Shown: positions 9,323-16,609 of the stretch, piece after piece | Numbering within the stretch: the first letter of the stretch is position 1 | Layout: each line of letters begins with the position of its first letter | NCBI RefSeq assembly: GCF_008704535.1 | Contig: NZ_CP023701.1 | Location: 7,048,001-7,112,000 of the forward strand | Direction of reading: 5' to 3' | Length of the DNA: 64,000 nucleotides | Source of the DNA: Streptomyces subrutilus | GTDB lineage: Bacteria > Actinomycetota > Actinomycetes > Streptomycetales > Streptomycetaceae | Notes under the pieces: model-generated | The model's database searches: none | What the model saw: the letters and a program-made list of their open reading frames with translations, nothing else | What the model was told of the DNA's origin: nothing | Position numbers and translations under genes: made by a program

Positions 9323-10509
9323 GACGCCGCCTCCACCGCTGCGGTGGCCGCGCCGATCTCCGCGCGCCAGTCGCACCCGGTCAGAGCGGGCACCGTACGG
9401 ATCACCAGGTGCGCGGCCAGGTACCGCTCCGACGGGGTGACGTCGCAGAGGGCGAGCAGCCGGTACAGGGCGTTGGTGGTGGTGCGGTGGATCAGGTAGT
9501 CGGGCCGGCTCCACATCGTCCCCCCGGGATCGGAGCGGGCGAGCAGCCGGTGGAACTCGCTGTACCCGCTGCGCTCGGCACGGTTCCAGCGCCGGGCCGT
9601 CGCCGCGTCCCCGGTGGCCGCCGCCCGCAGCCGGTACGCGTCCGGTTCGCCGTGCAGGTCGGCGCCCTCCGCGTACCGGCGTGCGACCACCTCCCAGGCG
9701 CCCGCCGAGTAGACGGCCCAGGCGCGCTCCCAGCCCTCGGCGCCGCCCCCGGCGATCCGTCCGACAAGGCCGGTGACCGCCCGGTCCACCCGCTGCCCCT
9801 GCTGCTCGAACCGCTCGCGCAGCCGCCCGTCGGGATCGTCGTGGAAGAGGAAGTCCTCCAGGTGCGACACGTACGAGAAGTGGCCGCCGGCCAACCCCCC
9901 GGGATGCGCGCCCGCGTGCGCGGCCAGTGCCGCCACCGCGAGCTGCACCCGGGCCTGCGCACGGTCGCCGTGCTCGGCGAGGAAGCGGGCTCCGGCGCGC
10001 AGCGGCCCCAGACCGGCGCGCAGCAGGGCGTCGCGCAGCCCGAGGCCGTCCGCGCCGAGGAGGGCGCGCAGCGGCTCCCGGTCCACGGGCTCCACCCGTA
10101 CGGTGTTGTCGGCCACGATCGGCCCGTACGGCCCGGCGACCAGTTCGGCGCGGCCCACCTCCGCCGCCCGCTCCAGCAACTGCCGCTCGGACAGGCCGCT
10201 GTGCGAGGGCCGGACCCGGACCCAGTCACGGGCCGTCCCGGCGACGGACCGCGCGACGGAGTCGACCCGCCCGCGCGGCCCCTCCAGGCGCAGCTTCAGG
10301 TGCGGGCCGTGCAGCCAGTGCCGCTCGACGTGGGCGGCCAGCCCGGCCGCGGCGGCCGATTCGGCCAGCGGCAGCATCACTTCGCGCAGCAGCCGCGCCT
10401 TGACGGGCTGGTGGTAGTACACGACCACGTCGCGGGCATCCGCGTCGGGGGAGGGCAGGGATCGCACGGTGCGCACGCTCGCTTCCGCTGTCGTCGGGTG
10501 GTGGTTCAT
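9319..10509 (-). CDS. lazC: LazC-like [4+2] pyridine synthase
   Basis: A 396-residue stand-alone LanB C-terminal-like protein of the thiopeptide type. Recognisable parts are YYHQPVKARLLREVMLPLAES and HVERHWLHGPHLKLRLEGP near the N-terminus and GGHFSYVSHLEDFLFHDDPDG in the middle. Stand-alone members of this family (TclM, TbtD, PbtD, LazC) catalyse the formal [4+2] cycloaddition of two dehydroalanines, forming the central pyridine and expelling the leader peptide. In this cluster the elimination function sits in lazF, so this copy is best assigned as the macrocyclase. It starts with ATG 10509, overlapping the lazB stop, and overlaps lazD at its end. Confidence 0.88.
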   Translation of the reverse strand: MNHHPTTAEASVRTVRSLPSPDADARDVVVYYHQPVKARLLREVMLPLAESAAAAGLAAHVERHWLHGPHLKLRLEGPRGRVDSVARSVAGTARDWVRVRPSHSGLSERQLLERAAEVGRAELVAGPYGPIVADNTVRVEPVDREPLRALLGADGLGLRDALLRAGLGPLRAGARFLAEHGDRAQARVQLAVAALAAHAGAHPGGLAGGHFSYVSHLEDFLFHDDPDGRLRERFEQQGQRVDRAVTGLVGRIAGGGAEGWERAWAVYSAGAWEVVARRYAEGADLHGEPDAYRLRAAATGDAATARRWNRAERSGYSEFHRLLARSDPGGTMWSRPDYLIHRTTTNALYRLLALCDVTPSERYLAAHLVIRTVPALTGCDWRAEIGAATAAVEAAS

Positions 10510-13385
10510 CGGGACCGTCCGGGCCGGTAGACCTCCAGCACCAGTTCGACCGCGTGCCGCGGGGCCGTCAGGGCGCCGGGCGCGGGCAGCGCCTCCTCCA
10601 GGACCGCGCCCGCGTCACCGTGCCGGGACAGCCACTTGGTGAGGCAGCGCAGGTGCAGCGCGTTGCCCAGGTCCACCAGGTGCGGCTTGGGGCGGCTCAG
10701 TCCGGTCAGGAAGTCGTCGGCGGCCCGCCCGGTCGCTGAGCCGGCCGCCGGGTGCAGGAAGACCTGCTCGGGCAGGTCCAGCAGGGCCCGCCAGCGGGCC
10801 GTCGCCGCCGCCGGGACGGTGTCGTTGCCCAGGTCGGCGCGCAGCGCCCGCACCACGTCGGGCGGCAGCAGCCAGCGCCGCCGCCGGAGCACCAGGTGCC
10901 GGTGGCGCAGCCGGGCCGTACGGGTCACGGCGCCGCCCGGGGCATCGAGCCGGTGGCGCGGGACGAGCGCGGCGAAGTCGACGGCCCCGTGCGGATGGTC
11001 GGCCAGGTGGGCGCCGATGCGGCGCGGCAGCAGGACAGGCGCGAGGAAGCCGGGGTACAGCACGTCGAGGTGTTCGCCGGTGGCCCGCAGCCGGAAGCGG
11101 ACCTGGTCGGCGGCCTCGTCGTGCACGAGGTCCAGGTCGGCCTCGCCGATCGGGGCGTGGCGCCGGTCGTGCCCGATCTCGTCCGGTACGAGCAGCGGGT
11201 GCAGGTTGGCGTTGAACCCGCCGACCGGGCGGATCTGCGCGGCCCGCGCGCCGGGCCCGAGCCCGCGCCTGACCTGCCGGGACACCTCGGCCCGGGCACG
11301 CGGGTCCAGGGCGTCCAGGAACCGGCTCGTGAACCGGCCCCACCCGCCGTACACGTGGTTGACGGCCAGCGGCCCGGGGCCCGCCGGGCCGCTGGGATGC
11401 GCGGCCGGCCGGGGGGCGCGCTGGAGGAAGTAGGCGTAGCCGAGGGGCCGTTCGGCGCTCCAGTCGGGGAGCCGGTCGGCGAGGCCGCGTACGAAGTCCA
11501 CGGGCAGCACCGCCTCGTCCACGGCGGGGTCGCCGTCGGAGGCGGGGCGGGTGGTCCGTACGGCCTCGGCCCGGAGCGCGGCGAGGGCGTCGCAGCCGCT
11601 GGGGAACCGGCCGCGGTCCCGCGGGGAGAGCGCCGCGATCCGCCCGGCGGCCTCCCAGGCCCCGGCCACGGCCGCGCCGAACTCCCACGGGTGCCGGCAG
11701 GTGCCGCCGGGCCCGTAGCGCTCCACGAACCGGTCGCGGACCAGGCGCCGGACCAGGTGGCCCAGGTCGAACAGCTCGGCCAGCGCGGTGACTTCGCCGA
11801 GCGCGGCATGGTCCGCGTCGTCGAGGAAGCCCTCGACGGGCAGCGGACGTGCGGCCACGACGTCCTCGGAGAGCACGTTCAGCGGGGCGGCCGAGGACGG
11901 CACGGGGCGGCCGGCGTCCGCCAGGGCGCTCCGCCACCCCCGCGACAGGTCGGCGAGCAGGGCGGGGCGCTCGGCGGCCGGCGCCGGGCCGAAGGCGTCC
12001 GTCAGCCGGCCGAGCTCCTCGACCCGGTCCGCCGGCGCCGCGTCGTCGGGGTGCGGGGGTGCGTCGGGGTGCGGGTCCGTCGGGCGGGGGGTGCGCAGCC
12101 AGGCCGCGAGGCGGCCCACCGGGTCGCGGTCCTGCGGGGGGACGGGATCGGCGGGCACCAGCAGCCCGGCCTCGCCGAGCCGGCCGAGGAAGCCGGTGGC
12201 GGCCGCGCGGGCCCCGGCCGCACCGGGGCCCCCGTCGCCGGGCCCGGTCAGCGCCGTCGCGAGCAGCCGCGTCAGTCCGGTGAGCGGCAGCGGGCTTTCG
12301 GCCCGCTCGGTGACCAGCCGCAGCGGGCCCCCGAAGGGCAGCTCCGCCTCGTCCTCCTCGGCGACCAGGTAGCGGCCCCCGGCGAAGACGGTCCGGTCCC
12401 GGGAGTACGCCGCCCGGCCGTCACCGGCGGGCCGCGCGGTGCTGGTGATGCGGTGGGGGAGCCCGGCCCGGCGGTCCGGATCGTCCAGCAGCGCGAGGGC
12501 GAGGGCGGTGGTCAGCGTGCGGTTGACCCGTACGACGGAGTGCAACGGCCCCCGGAACACCGGCGCCGCTCCCCAGGCGGCGGGCCCGCCGTCGCCCGAC
12601 CCGGGCGCCGCGGCTCCGGCACGGTGTGCGGCGCCGCCGCCCGGTACGGCCCAGCCGACCGCGGTGAACCAGGACAGCGGGCTCGTCTTGGTGCTGGCCC
12701 GCAAGGCGTAGCGCAGGACGGCGGGTTCCTCCTTGCGGGCCCTGCGGTCGGTGGCGCCGGTGCCGGCCCGCGTCACCGCCCGCAGCAGGTCCCCGCTGGT
12801 GAGGGCGACGGCCTTGCCGAGGGCCGGCTCGCGGCACAGGGCGGCCAGCGCCGCGCGCTCCGTGTCCAGCGCGGGCCCCGTGGCTGCCTCCAACTCCGCG
12901 AGGAGCGCCTCGCGACGGGCCCGGAGGGCGAGCCAGCGGGCGAGCGGCGGCACCCGTGCGGGCAGGTCGCCGAGCCGCTCCAGCAGGGCCGGCCGGGGCG
13001 GGCGGCCGTTGTGCAGGGCACGGCGCAGCGGAAGGACGACGGCGTGGTGGAAGTCGGCCGGGTGCGTGCCGCGGCTGTCGTACAGGGCGTCGCAGAGCGG
13101 GGCCGTGATCCGCGCCAGCCGGGCGTCCAGCCGGTGGAGCCGGGCGAGCAGGGCCCGGAACCGGGCCGCCGCGGGCTGCTGGGCCGGGTACGCGAGCACG
13201 GTGGCACGGACCAGCGCGTACGGCGCGGAGCGGGCCCCTCGGCCCCCGCCCGCGGCCCCGGCCGCCGATGCGGCGGTGGGCCGCTCGGTGGCCGCGTTCG
13301 GCGGGGTGGTCGTCGGAGCCGCCGGGGCGTCGGCGGTGGCGCGGGCCGCGGCTCCGGCTGTCCGGCGCGGCTGGGGCTGCGGCAT
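10506..13385 (-). CDS. lazB: LazB-like tRNA-Glu-dependent Ser/Thr glutamylation dehydratase
   Basis: A 959-residue LanB N-terminal-type dehydratase. In thiopeptide systems this enzyme uses glutamyl-tRNA to glutamylate Ser/Thr of the core; the elimination half is separate (lazF). Recognisable motifs are LRYALRASTKTSPLSWFTAVG (about residue 220), RVNRTLTTALALALL, INPxxG-like GGFNANLHPLLVPDE, and RLRHRHLVLRRRRWLLP near the end. An Ala/Pro/Thr-rich tail of about 60 residues precedes the domain. I chose ATG 13385 rather than GTG 13433, because the latter lies inside a strong hairpin upstream. It is first of the processing genes, 98 bases after the second precursor gene. Confidence 0.9.
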   Translation of the reverse strand: MPQPQPRRTAGAAARATADAPAAPTTTPPNAATERPTAASAAGAAGGGRGARSAPYALVRATVLAYPAQQPAAARFRALLARLHRLDARLARITAPLCDALYDSRGTHPADFHHAVVLPLRRALHNGRPPRPALLERLGDLPARVPPLARWLALRARREALLAELEAATGPALDTERAALAALCREPALGKAVALTSGDLLRAVTRAGTGATDRRARKEEPAVLRYALRASTKTSPLSWFTAVGWAVPGGGAAHRAGAAAPGSGDGGPAAWGAAPVFRGPLHSVVRVNRTLTTALALALLDDPDRRAGLPHRITSTARPAGDGRAAYSRDRTVFAGGRYLVAEEDEAELPFGGPLRLVTERAESPLPLTGLTRLLATALTGPGDGGPGAAGARAAATGFLGRLGEAGLLVPADPVPPQDRDPVGRLAAWLRTPRPTDPHPDAPPHPDDAAPADRVEELGRLTDAFGPAPAAERPALLADLSRGWRSALADAGRPVPSSAAPLNVLSEDVVAARPLPVEGFLDDADHAALGEVTALAELFDLGHLVRRLVRDRFVERYGPGGTCRHPWEFGAAVAGAWEAAGRIAALSPRDRGRFPSGCDALAALRAEAVRTTRPASDGDPAVDEAVLPVDFVRGLADRLPDWSAERPLGYAYFLQRAPRPAAHPSGPAGPGPLAVNHVYGGWGRFTSRFLDALDPRARAEVSRQVRRGLGPGARAAQIRPVGGFNANLHPLLVPDEIGHDRRHAPIGEADLDLVHDEAADQVRFRLRATGEHLDVLYPGFLAPVLLPRRIGAHLADHPHGAVDFAALVPRHRLDAPGGAVTRTARLRHRHLVLRRRRWLLPPDVVRALRADLGNDTVPAAATARWRALLDLPEQVFLHPAAGSATGRAADDFLTGLSRPKPHLVDLGNALHLRCLTKWLSRHGDAGAVLEEALPAPGALTAPRHAVELVLEVYRPGRSR

Positions 13386-13406
13386 GGGGTTCCCGTCCTG
13401 TCCGTG

Positions 13407-13455
13407 GTGACGCGCGGGCCCCCCGCCGCACACGAGGTGCGGCGGGAGGCGTCAC
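13407..13455 (-). terminator. Hairpin between second precursor gene and lazB (attenuator)
   Basis: A two-part inverted repeat: outer stem GTGACGC (13407-13413) with GCGTCAC (13449-13455), inner stem CCCGCCGCAC (13422-13431) with GTGCGGCGGG (13437-13446), loop ACGAG. It lies between the precursor stop at 13484 and the lazB start at 13385. No U-tract is evident, as is common in streptomycetes. Its position suggests partial termination or mRNA end protection, giving more precursor than enzyme. Confidence 0.65.
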
Positions 13456-13483
13456 GACGTGCGGGTGGTGCGGTGGAGCGGCC

Positions 13484-13672
13484 CTACGGCACCGGTACTC
13501 CGGTCTGGTCGGGCTGGGCGCACGAGGAGGAGCCCTGGCAGGAGCAGGTGCCCCAGGAGGCGCCTCCCTCGGGCAGGGCCACGGTGTCGCTCATCGAGGT
13601 GACGGTGAGGTCGCCGAGGTCGAGGTCGAGTTCGTCGAGTTCGAAGCGCGTTGCCGAGGTGGCTCGGATCAT
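13484..13672 (-). CDS. lazA: Lactazole-type thiopeptide precursor peptide (second copy)
   Basis: A 62-residue precursor. The acidic leader (residues 1-38) contains LDELDLDLGDLTVTSMSD and ends in TVALPEGGA. The core then begins SWGTCSCQGSSSC and ends in AQPDQTGVPVP. As I recall it, lactazole A has a core starting SWGSCSCQASSSC and ending AQPQDM, so the match is direct. By analogy, Ser1 and Ser12 would form the pyridine, and Cys5, Cys7 and Cys13 thiazoles. Differences from lactazole are Thr at core position 4, Gly at position 9 and a longer tail. ATG 13672 follows an excellent GAAGGAG site. It lies 79 bases after the first precursor gene. Confidence 0.93.
   Translation of the reverse strand: MIRATSATRFELDELDLDLGDLTVTSMSDTVALPEGGASWGTCSCQGSSSCAQPDQTGVPVP
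13515..13620 (-). repeat. Direct repeat, second precursor copy of a 106-base block
   Basis: This block repeats at 13786-13891 with an offset of 271 bases and only a handful of mismatches (for example in the codons before the core and in the leader). It covers the conserved end of the leader and the macrocycle-forming core. The flanks (leader start, tail) diverge clearly. This is the trace of a tandem duplication of the precursor gene with conservation focused on the core. Confidence 0.85.
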
Positions 13673-13751
13673 GGAGTTCTCCTTCGGTCGGACGGCCGTG
13701 GTCGTGGCTCCGGCGCCCGCACCGGTCGCGGCGCCGGGTGGTGTGCGGTGG

Positions 13752-13949
13752 TCAGCCCGCGAGTTCGCCCACGTTCTGCTGCGGGTGGGCGCAGGAGGAG
13801 GAGCCCTGGCAGGAGCAGGTGCCCCAGGAGGCCCCTCCTTCCGGCAGGGCCACGGTGTCGCTCATCGAGGTGACGCTGAGGTCGCCGAGGTCCAGCGAAA
13901 GGTCCTGGAGGGCGAACTCGGGCGTGCGTGCGCTGTCGCGGTCGGACAT
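13752..13949 (-). CDS. lazA: Lactazole-type thiopeptide precursor peptide (first copy)
   Basis: A 65-residue precursor and the promoter-proximal gene of the operon. The leader (residues 1-40) has LQDLSLDLGDLSVTSMSD and ends in TVALPEGGA. The core starts SWGTCSCQGSSSC, identical in its first 13 residues to the second copy, and ends in AHPQQNVGELAG. Thus residues forming the predicted 32-membered macrocycle are shared, while the exocyclic tail differs (His-Pro-Gln-Gln here, Gln-Pro-Asp-Gln there). ATG 13949 follows GGGAG at about six bases. Two intact precursors with the same enzymes imply two congeners from one cluster. Confidence 0.93.
   Translation of the reverse strand: MSDRDSARTPEFALQDLSLDLGDLSVTSMSDTVALPEGGASWGTCSCQGSSSCAHPQQNVGELAG
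13786..13891 (-). repeat. Direct repeat, first precursor copy of a 106-base block
   Basis: Partner of the block at 13515-13620. See the precursor genes for the coding consequence. The high identity at DNA level, including silent positions, points to recent duplication or gene conversion rather than old divergence. Confidence 0.85.
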
Positions 13950-14070
13950 GCGGTCTCCCGGGGGTCATGGGCGGGTGTCGGCGGTGCCGGACCGGACGCC
14001 CCGCCCCCGGACCGGGTCACCCGGGCCGGGGCCGCGCGCGTACGGCCCGGCACGAACGCTGTCGCAGGCG

Positions 14071-14098
14071 GCTATAAATTCTCTGGAGAGTCGGTCCA
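14071..14098 (-). promoter_or_regulatory. Candidate promoter of the thiopeptide operon
   Basis: On the minus strand TGGACC (14098-14093) and TATAGC (14076-14071) are separated by 16 bases. They lie in the only AT-rich patch between the chitinase terminator and the first precursor. The patch also holds the small palindrome TCTCCAGAGA. This would give a leader of about 115 bases. Hexamer matches are moderate, so this is a candidate only. Confidence 0.4.
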
Positions 14099-14162
14099 GC
14101 CCGGCCCCGGGAGCGGACGCAGGGACCGGGTCCGACGGGCGGCCGCGGGCGGGAACGCCGAC

Positions 14163-14202
14163 GGCCCCGCGCCGGCCCCCTTCCGGGGGCCGGCGCGGGG
14201 CC
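14163..14202 (-). terminator. Terminator hairpin downstream of the chitinase gene
   Basis: A perfect 18-base-pair stem (GGCCCCGCGCCGGCCCCC at 14163-14180 with its complement at 14185-14202) and a TTCC tetraloop. It lies 26 bases after the chitinase stop and insulates the thiopeptide promoter from chitinase transcription. Confidence 0.85.
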
Positions 14203-14228
14203 GCGGGTCGTGCCGTACGGGGGACGGG

Positions 14229-15287
14229 TCAGCGGCCCTGGAGGGCCTTGACGTTGTTGCCGAACGTCCAGTTCTTCGAGCCGTCCCAGTTCACGGACCA
14301 GGTCATCAGGCCCTTGAGCCCGTTGCCGTACTTGTTCCAGGCCTGCGCCACCAGGTTCGGCGCCATGTGGCCCCCGCCCGCGCCCGGCTGGGCGGGCAGT
14401 CCCGGGACCTGCTTGTCGTAGGGGACCTTGATGGTGGTGCCCTGCACCACCAGCCCCTTGTTCAGGCAGTCGGTCTGCGCCGTGAAGCCCTGGACCGTGC
14501 CGGCCGCGTAGGAGTCGCCCGCGCAGCCGTACATGCTGCCGTTGTAGTACTGCATGTTCAGCCACCACAGGCGGCCGTTGTCCGCGTACTTCTTCACGAT
14601 GGGCAGGTACGCCCCCCAGATGGAGCCGTACGCCACGCTGCCGCCGGTGACGTAGGCGGTCTCGGGGGCCATCGTCAGGCCGAAGTTCGAGGGCATCTGG
14701 GCGAGCACGCCGTCGATGATGCGGATCAGGTTGGCCTGCGAGGCGGACAGCGTGTTGATGTTGCCGCTGCCGACGAGGCCGGTCTCGATGTCGATGTCGA
14801 TCCCGTCGAAGTTGTACTTCTTCAGGATCGGCACGACGGTCGCGACGAACCGGTCGGCGACGGCGCTCGAACTCAGGTCGATGCCGGCCGCCGCGCCCCC
14901 GATGGACATGAGGATCGTCTGGCCGGAGGCCTTGGCCTGGCACATCTCGGCCGGGGTGGCCACCTTGACCGTCGAGTCCATGCCGTCCTCCCACAGCACG
15001 GTGCCGTCCGAGCGGATGACCGGGAACGCCGCGTTGATCACGTTGTAGCCGTGGCTCTGGATGCGGCTGTCGGTGATGGGGATCCAGCCGAGGGGCGGGT
15101 GGACGCCGTTCGAGGCGCCGTCCCAGTTCTCCCAGTAGCCCTGGAGCACCTTGCCCGTGGGCCGTGACTTGACCGCGCAGGTGTCGGCCAGCGGAGCGGC
15201 GGCCTCCGGGGCGGCGCCGAGCAGGGTGGGCAGGACGGCGGCGGTGGCCAGACACGCCGTCAGGAGTCGTGCGGTGCGACGGAGCAT
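14229..15287 (-). CDS. Secreted GH18 chitinase
   Basis: A 352-residue extracellular chitinase. A Sec signal peptide (MLRRTARLLTACLATAAVLP, cleaved near AAAP around residue 31) is followed by a single GH18 barrel without a separate chitin-binding domain. The catalytic signature FDGIDIDIETG gives DxxDxDxE with Asp161, Asp164, Asp166 and the acid Glu168. SxGG appears as SIGGAAAG, and WWLNMQYYNGSMYG and GLMTWSVNWDG are typical of the small bacterial ChiC/ChiD-like enzymes. It hydrolyses beta-1,4-GlcNAc polymers outside the cell. Two DasR-type boxes upstream point to induction by chitin/GlcNAc. It is monocistronic between its own promoter and terminator. Confidence 0.93.
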   Translation of the reverse strand: MLRRTARLLTACLATAAVLPTLLGAAPEAAAPLADTCAVKSRPTGKVLQGYWENWDGASNGVHPPLGWIPITDSRIQSHGYNVINAAFPVIRSDGTVLWEDGMDSTVKVATPAEMCQAKASGQTILMSIGGAAAGIDLSSSAVADRFVATVVPILKKYNFDGIDIDIETGLVGSGNINTLSASQANLIRIIDGVLAQMPSNFGLTMAPETAYVTGGSVAYGSIWGAYLPIVKKYADNGRLWWLNMQYYNGSMYGCAGDSYAAGTVQGFTAQTDCLNKGLVVQGTTIKVPYDKQVPGLPAQPGAGGGHMAPNLVAQAWNKYGNGLKGLMTWSVNWDGSKNWTFGNNVKALQGR

Positions 15288-15352
15288 GGTGAGGTGCCTC
15301 CTGGACTGTGGGGAACCCTGGGAGGTGCGTGGGGTGGTGGAAGACAGTAGGG

Positions 15353-15385
15353 AGGTCTAGACCGGAGGTCAATAGGTCTGGACCA
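15353..15385 (-). promoter_or_regulatory. Two DasR-responsive (dre) boxes upstream of the chitinase
   Basis: AGGTCTAGACCG (15353-15364) and AGGTCTGGACCA (15374-15385) both match the dre/chitinase direct-repeat consensus TGGTCTAGACCA closely. Their starts are 21 bases apart, two helical turns. They lie 66-98 bases before the chitinase start. DasR is the GntR-family regulator of chitin and GlcNAc use in streptomycetes; such boxes are its known targets. Confidence 0.8.
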
Positions 15386-15864
15386 AGTCCCGGGGTGAGG
15401 GCCGTCGTGGCGGCGGGGTGCGGGGCCGCCGACGCGGGCCGGGCCGGACGGCACGAAGTCCCGGGGCTCGGGCTCCCGGGACTTCCTGTGCTGCACTTCG
15501 CTGACCGAAGCCTTCAACGACGCCCGGCCGCCCGGGTCACGCCCCCGGCGGCACGGACGTGCGCACGGGCTCCGGTGGACGCGTCGAGCGGGGTTCCGGC
15601 GTCAACACGGCAAGAGATCTTCACTTGATCCGAGGAAGGACCCATCCGGCGGACGCAGGGCGCCGAATGCAGTCCGTGAGCATCCACGGAGGGACCGGCA
15701 CACGCGGCGCACGCACCGCGGCCCACGGCCCTGCCCCGGCGCGGCCGGAGGAGGCCGCCGCCGGGGCGGTCGCCCCCGGCGTCCGCCGGTCGCTCCGGCT
15801 CGCCCCAGGACTCGCTTCCGTACGTCCGCAGGTTCCGATTTCCGATTCCCCCTTGGAGTACACC
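15386..15864. other. Non-coding region between chitinase and fasciclin genes
   Basis: No convincing gene. The only clear structure is an 11-base-pair hairpin, GAAGTCCCGGG (15455-15465) with CCCGGGACTTC (15475-15485), nine-base loop, whose partner transcript is unclear. The last 30 bases before the fasciclin gene are relatively AT-rich and carry its ribosome site. Confidence 0.6.
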
Positions 15865-16515
15865 GTGAATGCGCTTCGTTTCCGTCGTACCGCCCTCGCC
15901 GTCGCCACCGCGGCCGTCCTGCCCTTCGCCCTGACCGCCTGCTCGGAGGACGCCAAGTCCTCCGACGCGGCTCCCTCCGCCTCGGCGAGCGCGGACGGCG
16001 CCAACCCGGACACCGCCTCGTCGGACCCGGCGATGGCGATGGACAAGCCGTTCGGTGCGGCGTGTGCGGGTGTTCCGGCGGAGGGTGCGGGGTCGTTCGA
16101 CGGGATGGCGAAGGACCCGGTGGCGACGGCGGCGTCGAACAACCCGGCGCTGTCGACGCTGGTGGCGGCCGTGAAGCAGGCGGGTCTGGTGGACACGCTG
16201 AACAACGCGAAGGACATCACGGTGTTCGCGCCGACGAACGACGCGTTCGCGAAGATCCCGAAGGCGGACCTGGACAAGGTGCTGGCGGACAAGGCGATGC
16301 TGACCAAGATCCTGACGTACCACGTCGTGGGTCAGAAGCTGACGCCGAAGCAGCTGGAGAACGGCTCCTTCGACACGCTGGAGAAGACCAAGCTCACCAC
16401 GGCCGGTTCGGGCGAGGCCTACAAGGTCAACGGCACGTCGAACGTGGTCTGCGGCAACGTGCCCACCGCCAACGCCACCGTCTACATCGTCGACACCGTC
16501 CTGATGCCCAAGTAG
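15865..16515 (+). CDS. Fasciclin-domain lipoprotein
   Basis: A 216-residue exported lipoprotein with one fasciclin (FAS1) domain. The signal peptide ends in a lipobox (FALTAC). A Ser/Ala/Asp-rich linker of about 45 residues precedes the FAS1 domain, which shows the H1-like NNPALSTLVAAVKQAGLVDTL, TVFAPTNDAFAKIP and H2-like ILTYHVVGQ motifs and ends with the strand YIVDTVLMPK. FAS1 domains mediate cell-surface adhesion or matrix contacts. GTG 15865 follows TTGGAG. From about 16030 to 16350 the gene uses GCG, GGT and GTG codons heavily, unlike its own ends and its neighbours. No sigma/anti-sigma partner, which often neighbours this family, is present here. Confidence 0.88.
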   Translation: MNALRFRRTALAVATAAVLPFALTACSEDAKSSDAAPSASASADGANPDTASSDPAMAMDKPFGAACAGVPAEGAGSFDGMAKDPVATAASNNPALSTLVAAVKQAGLVDTLNNAKDITVFAPTNDAFAKIPKADLDKVLADKAMLTKILTYHVVGQKLTPKQLENGSFDTLEKTKLTTAGSGEAYKVNGTSNVVCGNVPTANATVYIVDTVLMPK

Positions 16516-16528
16516 GACCCCGCTCCAG

Positions 16529-16579
16529 CAGGCCGGTGGGCCGGTCACCGCATCGCGCGGTGACCGGCCCACCGGCCTG
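16529..16579. terminator. Bidirectional terminator hairpin
   Basis: A perfect 23-base-pair stem (16529-16551 with 16557-16579) and loop ATCGC. It sits between the fasciclin gene and the convergent membrane glycosyltransferase gene and can serve both strands. Confidence 0.9.
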
Positions 16580-16609
16580 TCCCGTCCCGGTCCTGCGCCG
16601 TCCGCTCGG

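Noticed and set aside
13386..13433. Upstream GTG start for lazB at 13433
   Set aside because: It lies in the hairpin between the precursor and lazB and adds 16 residues without family similarity; ATG 13385 is preferred.
10752..15167. Very long plus-strand open frame across lazB, the precursors and the chitinase
   Set aside because: It crosses two terminators and clear minus-strand genes; the composition is typical of antisense frames.
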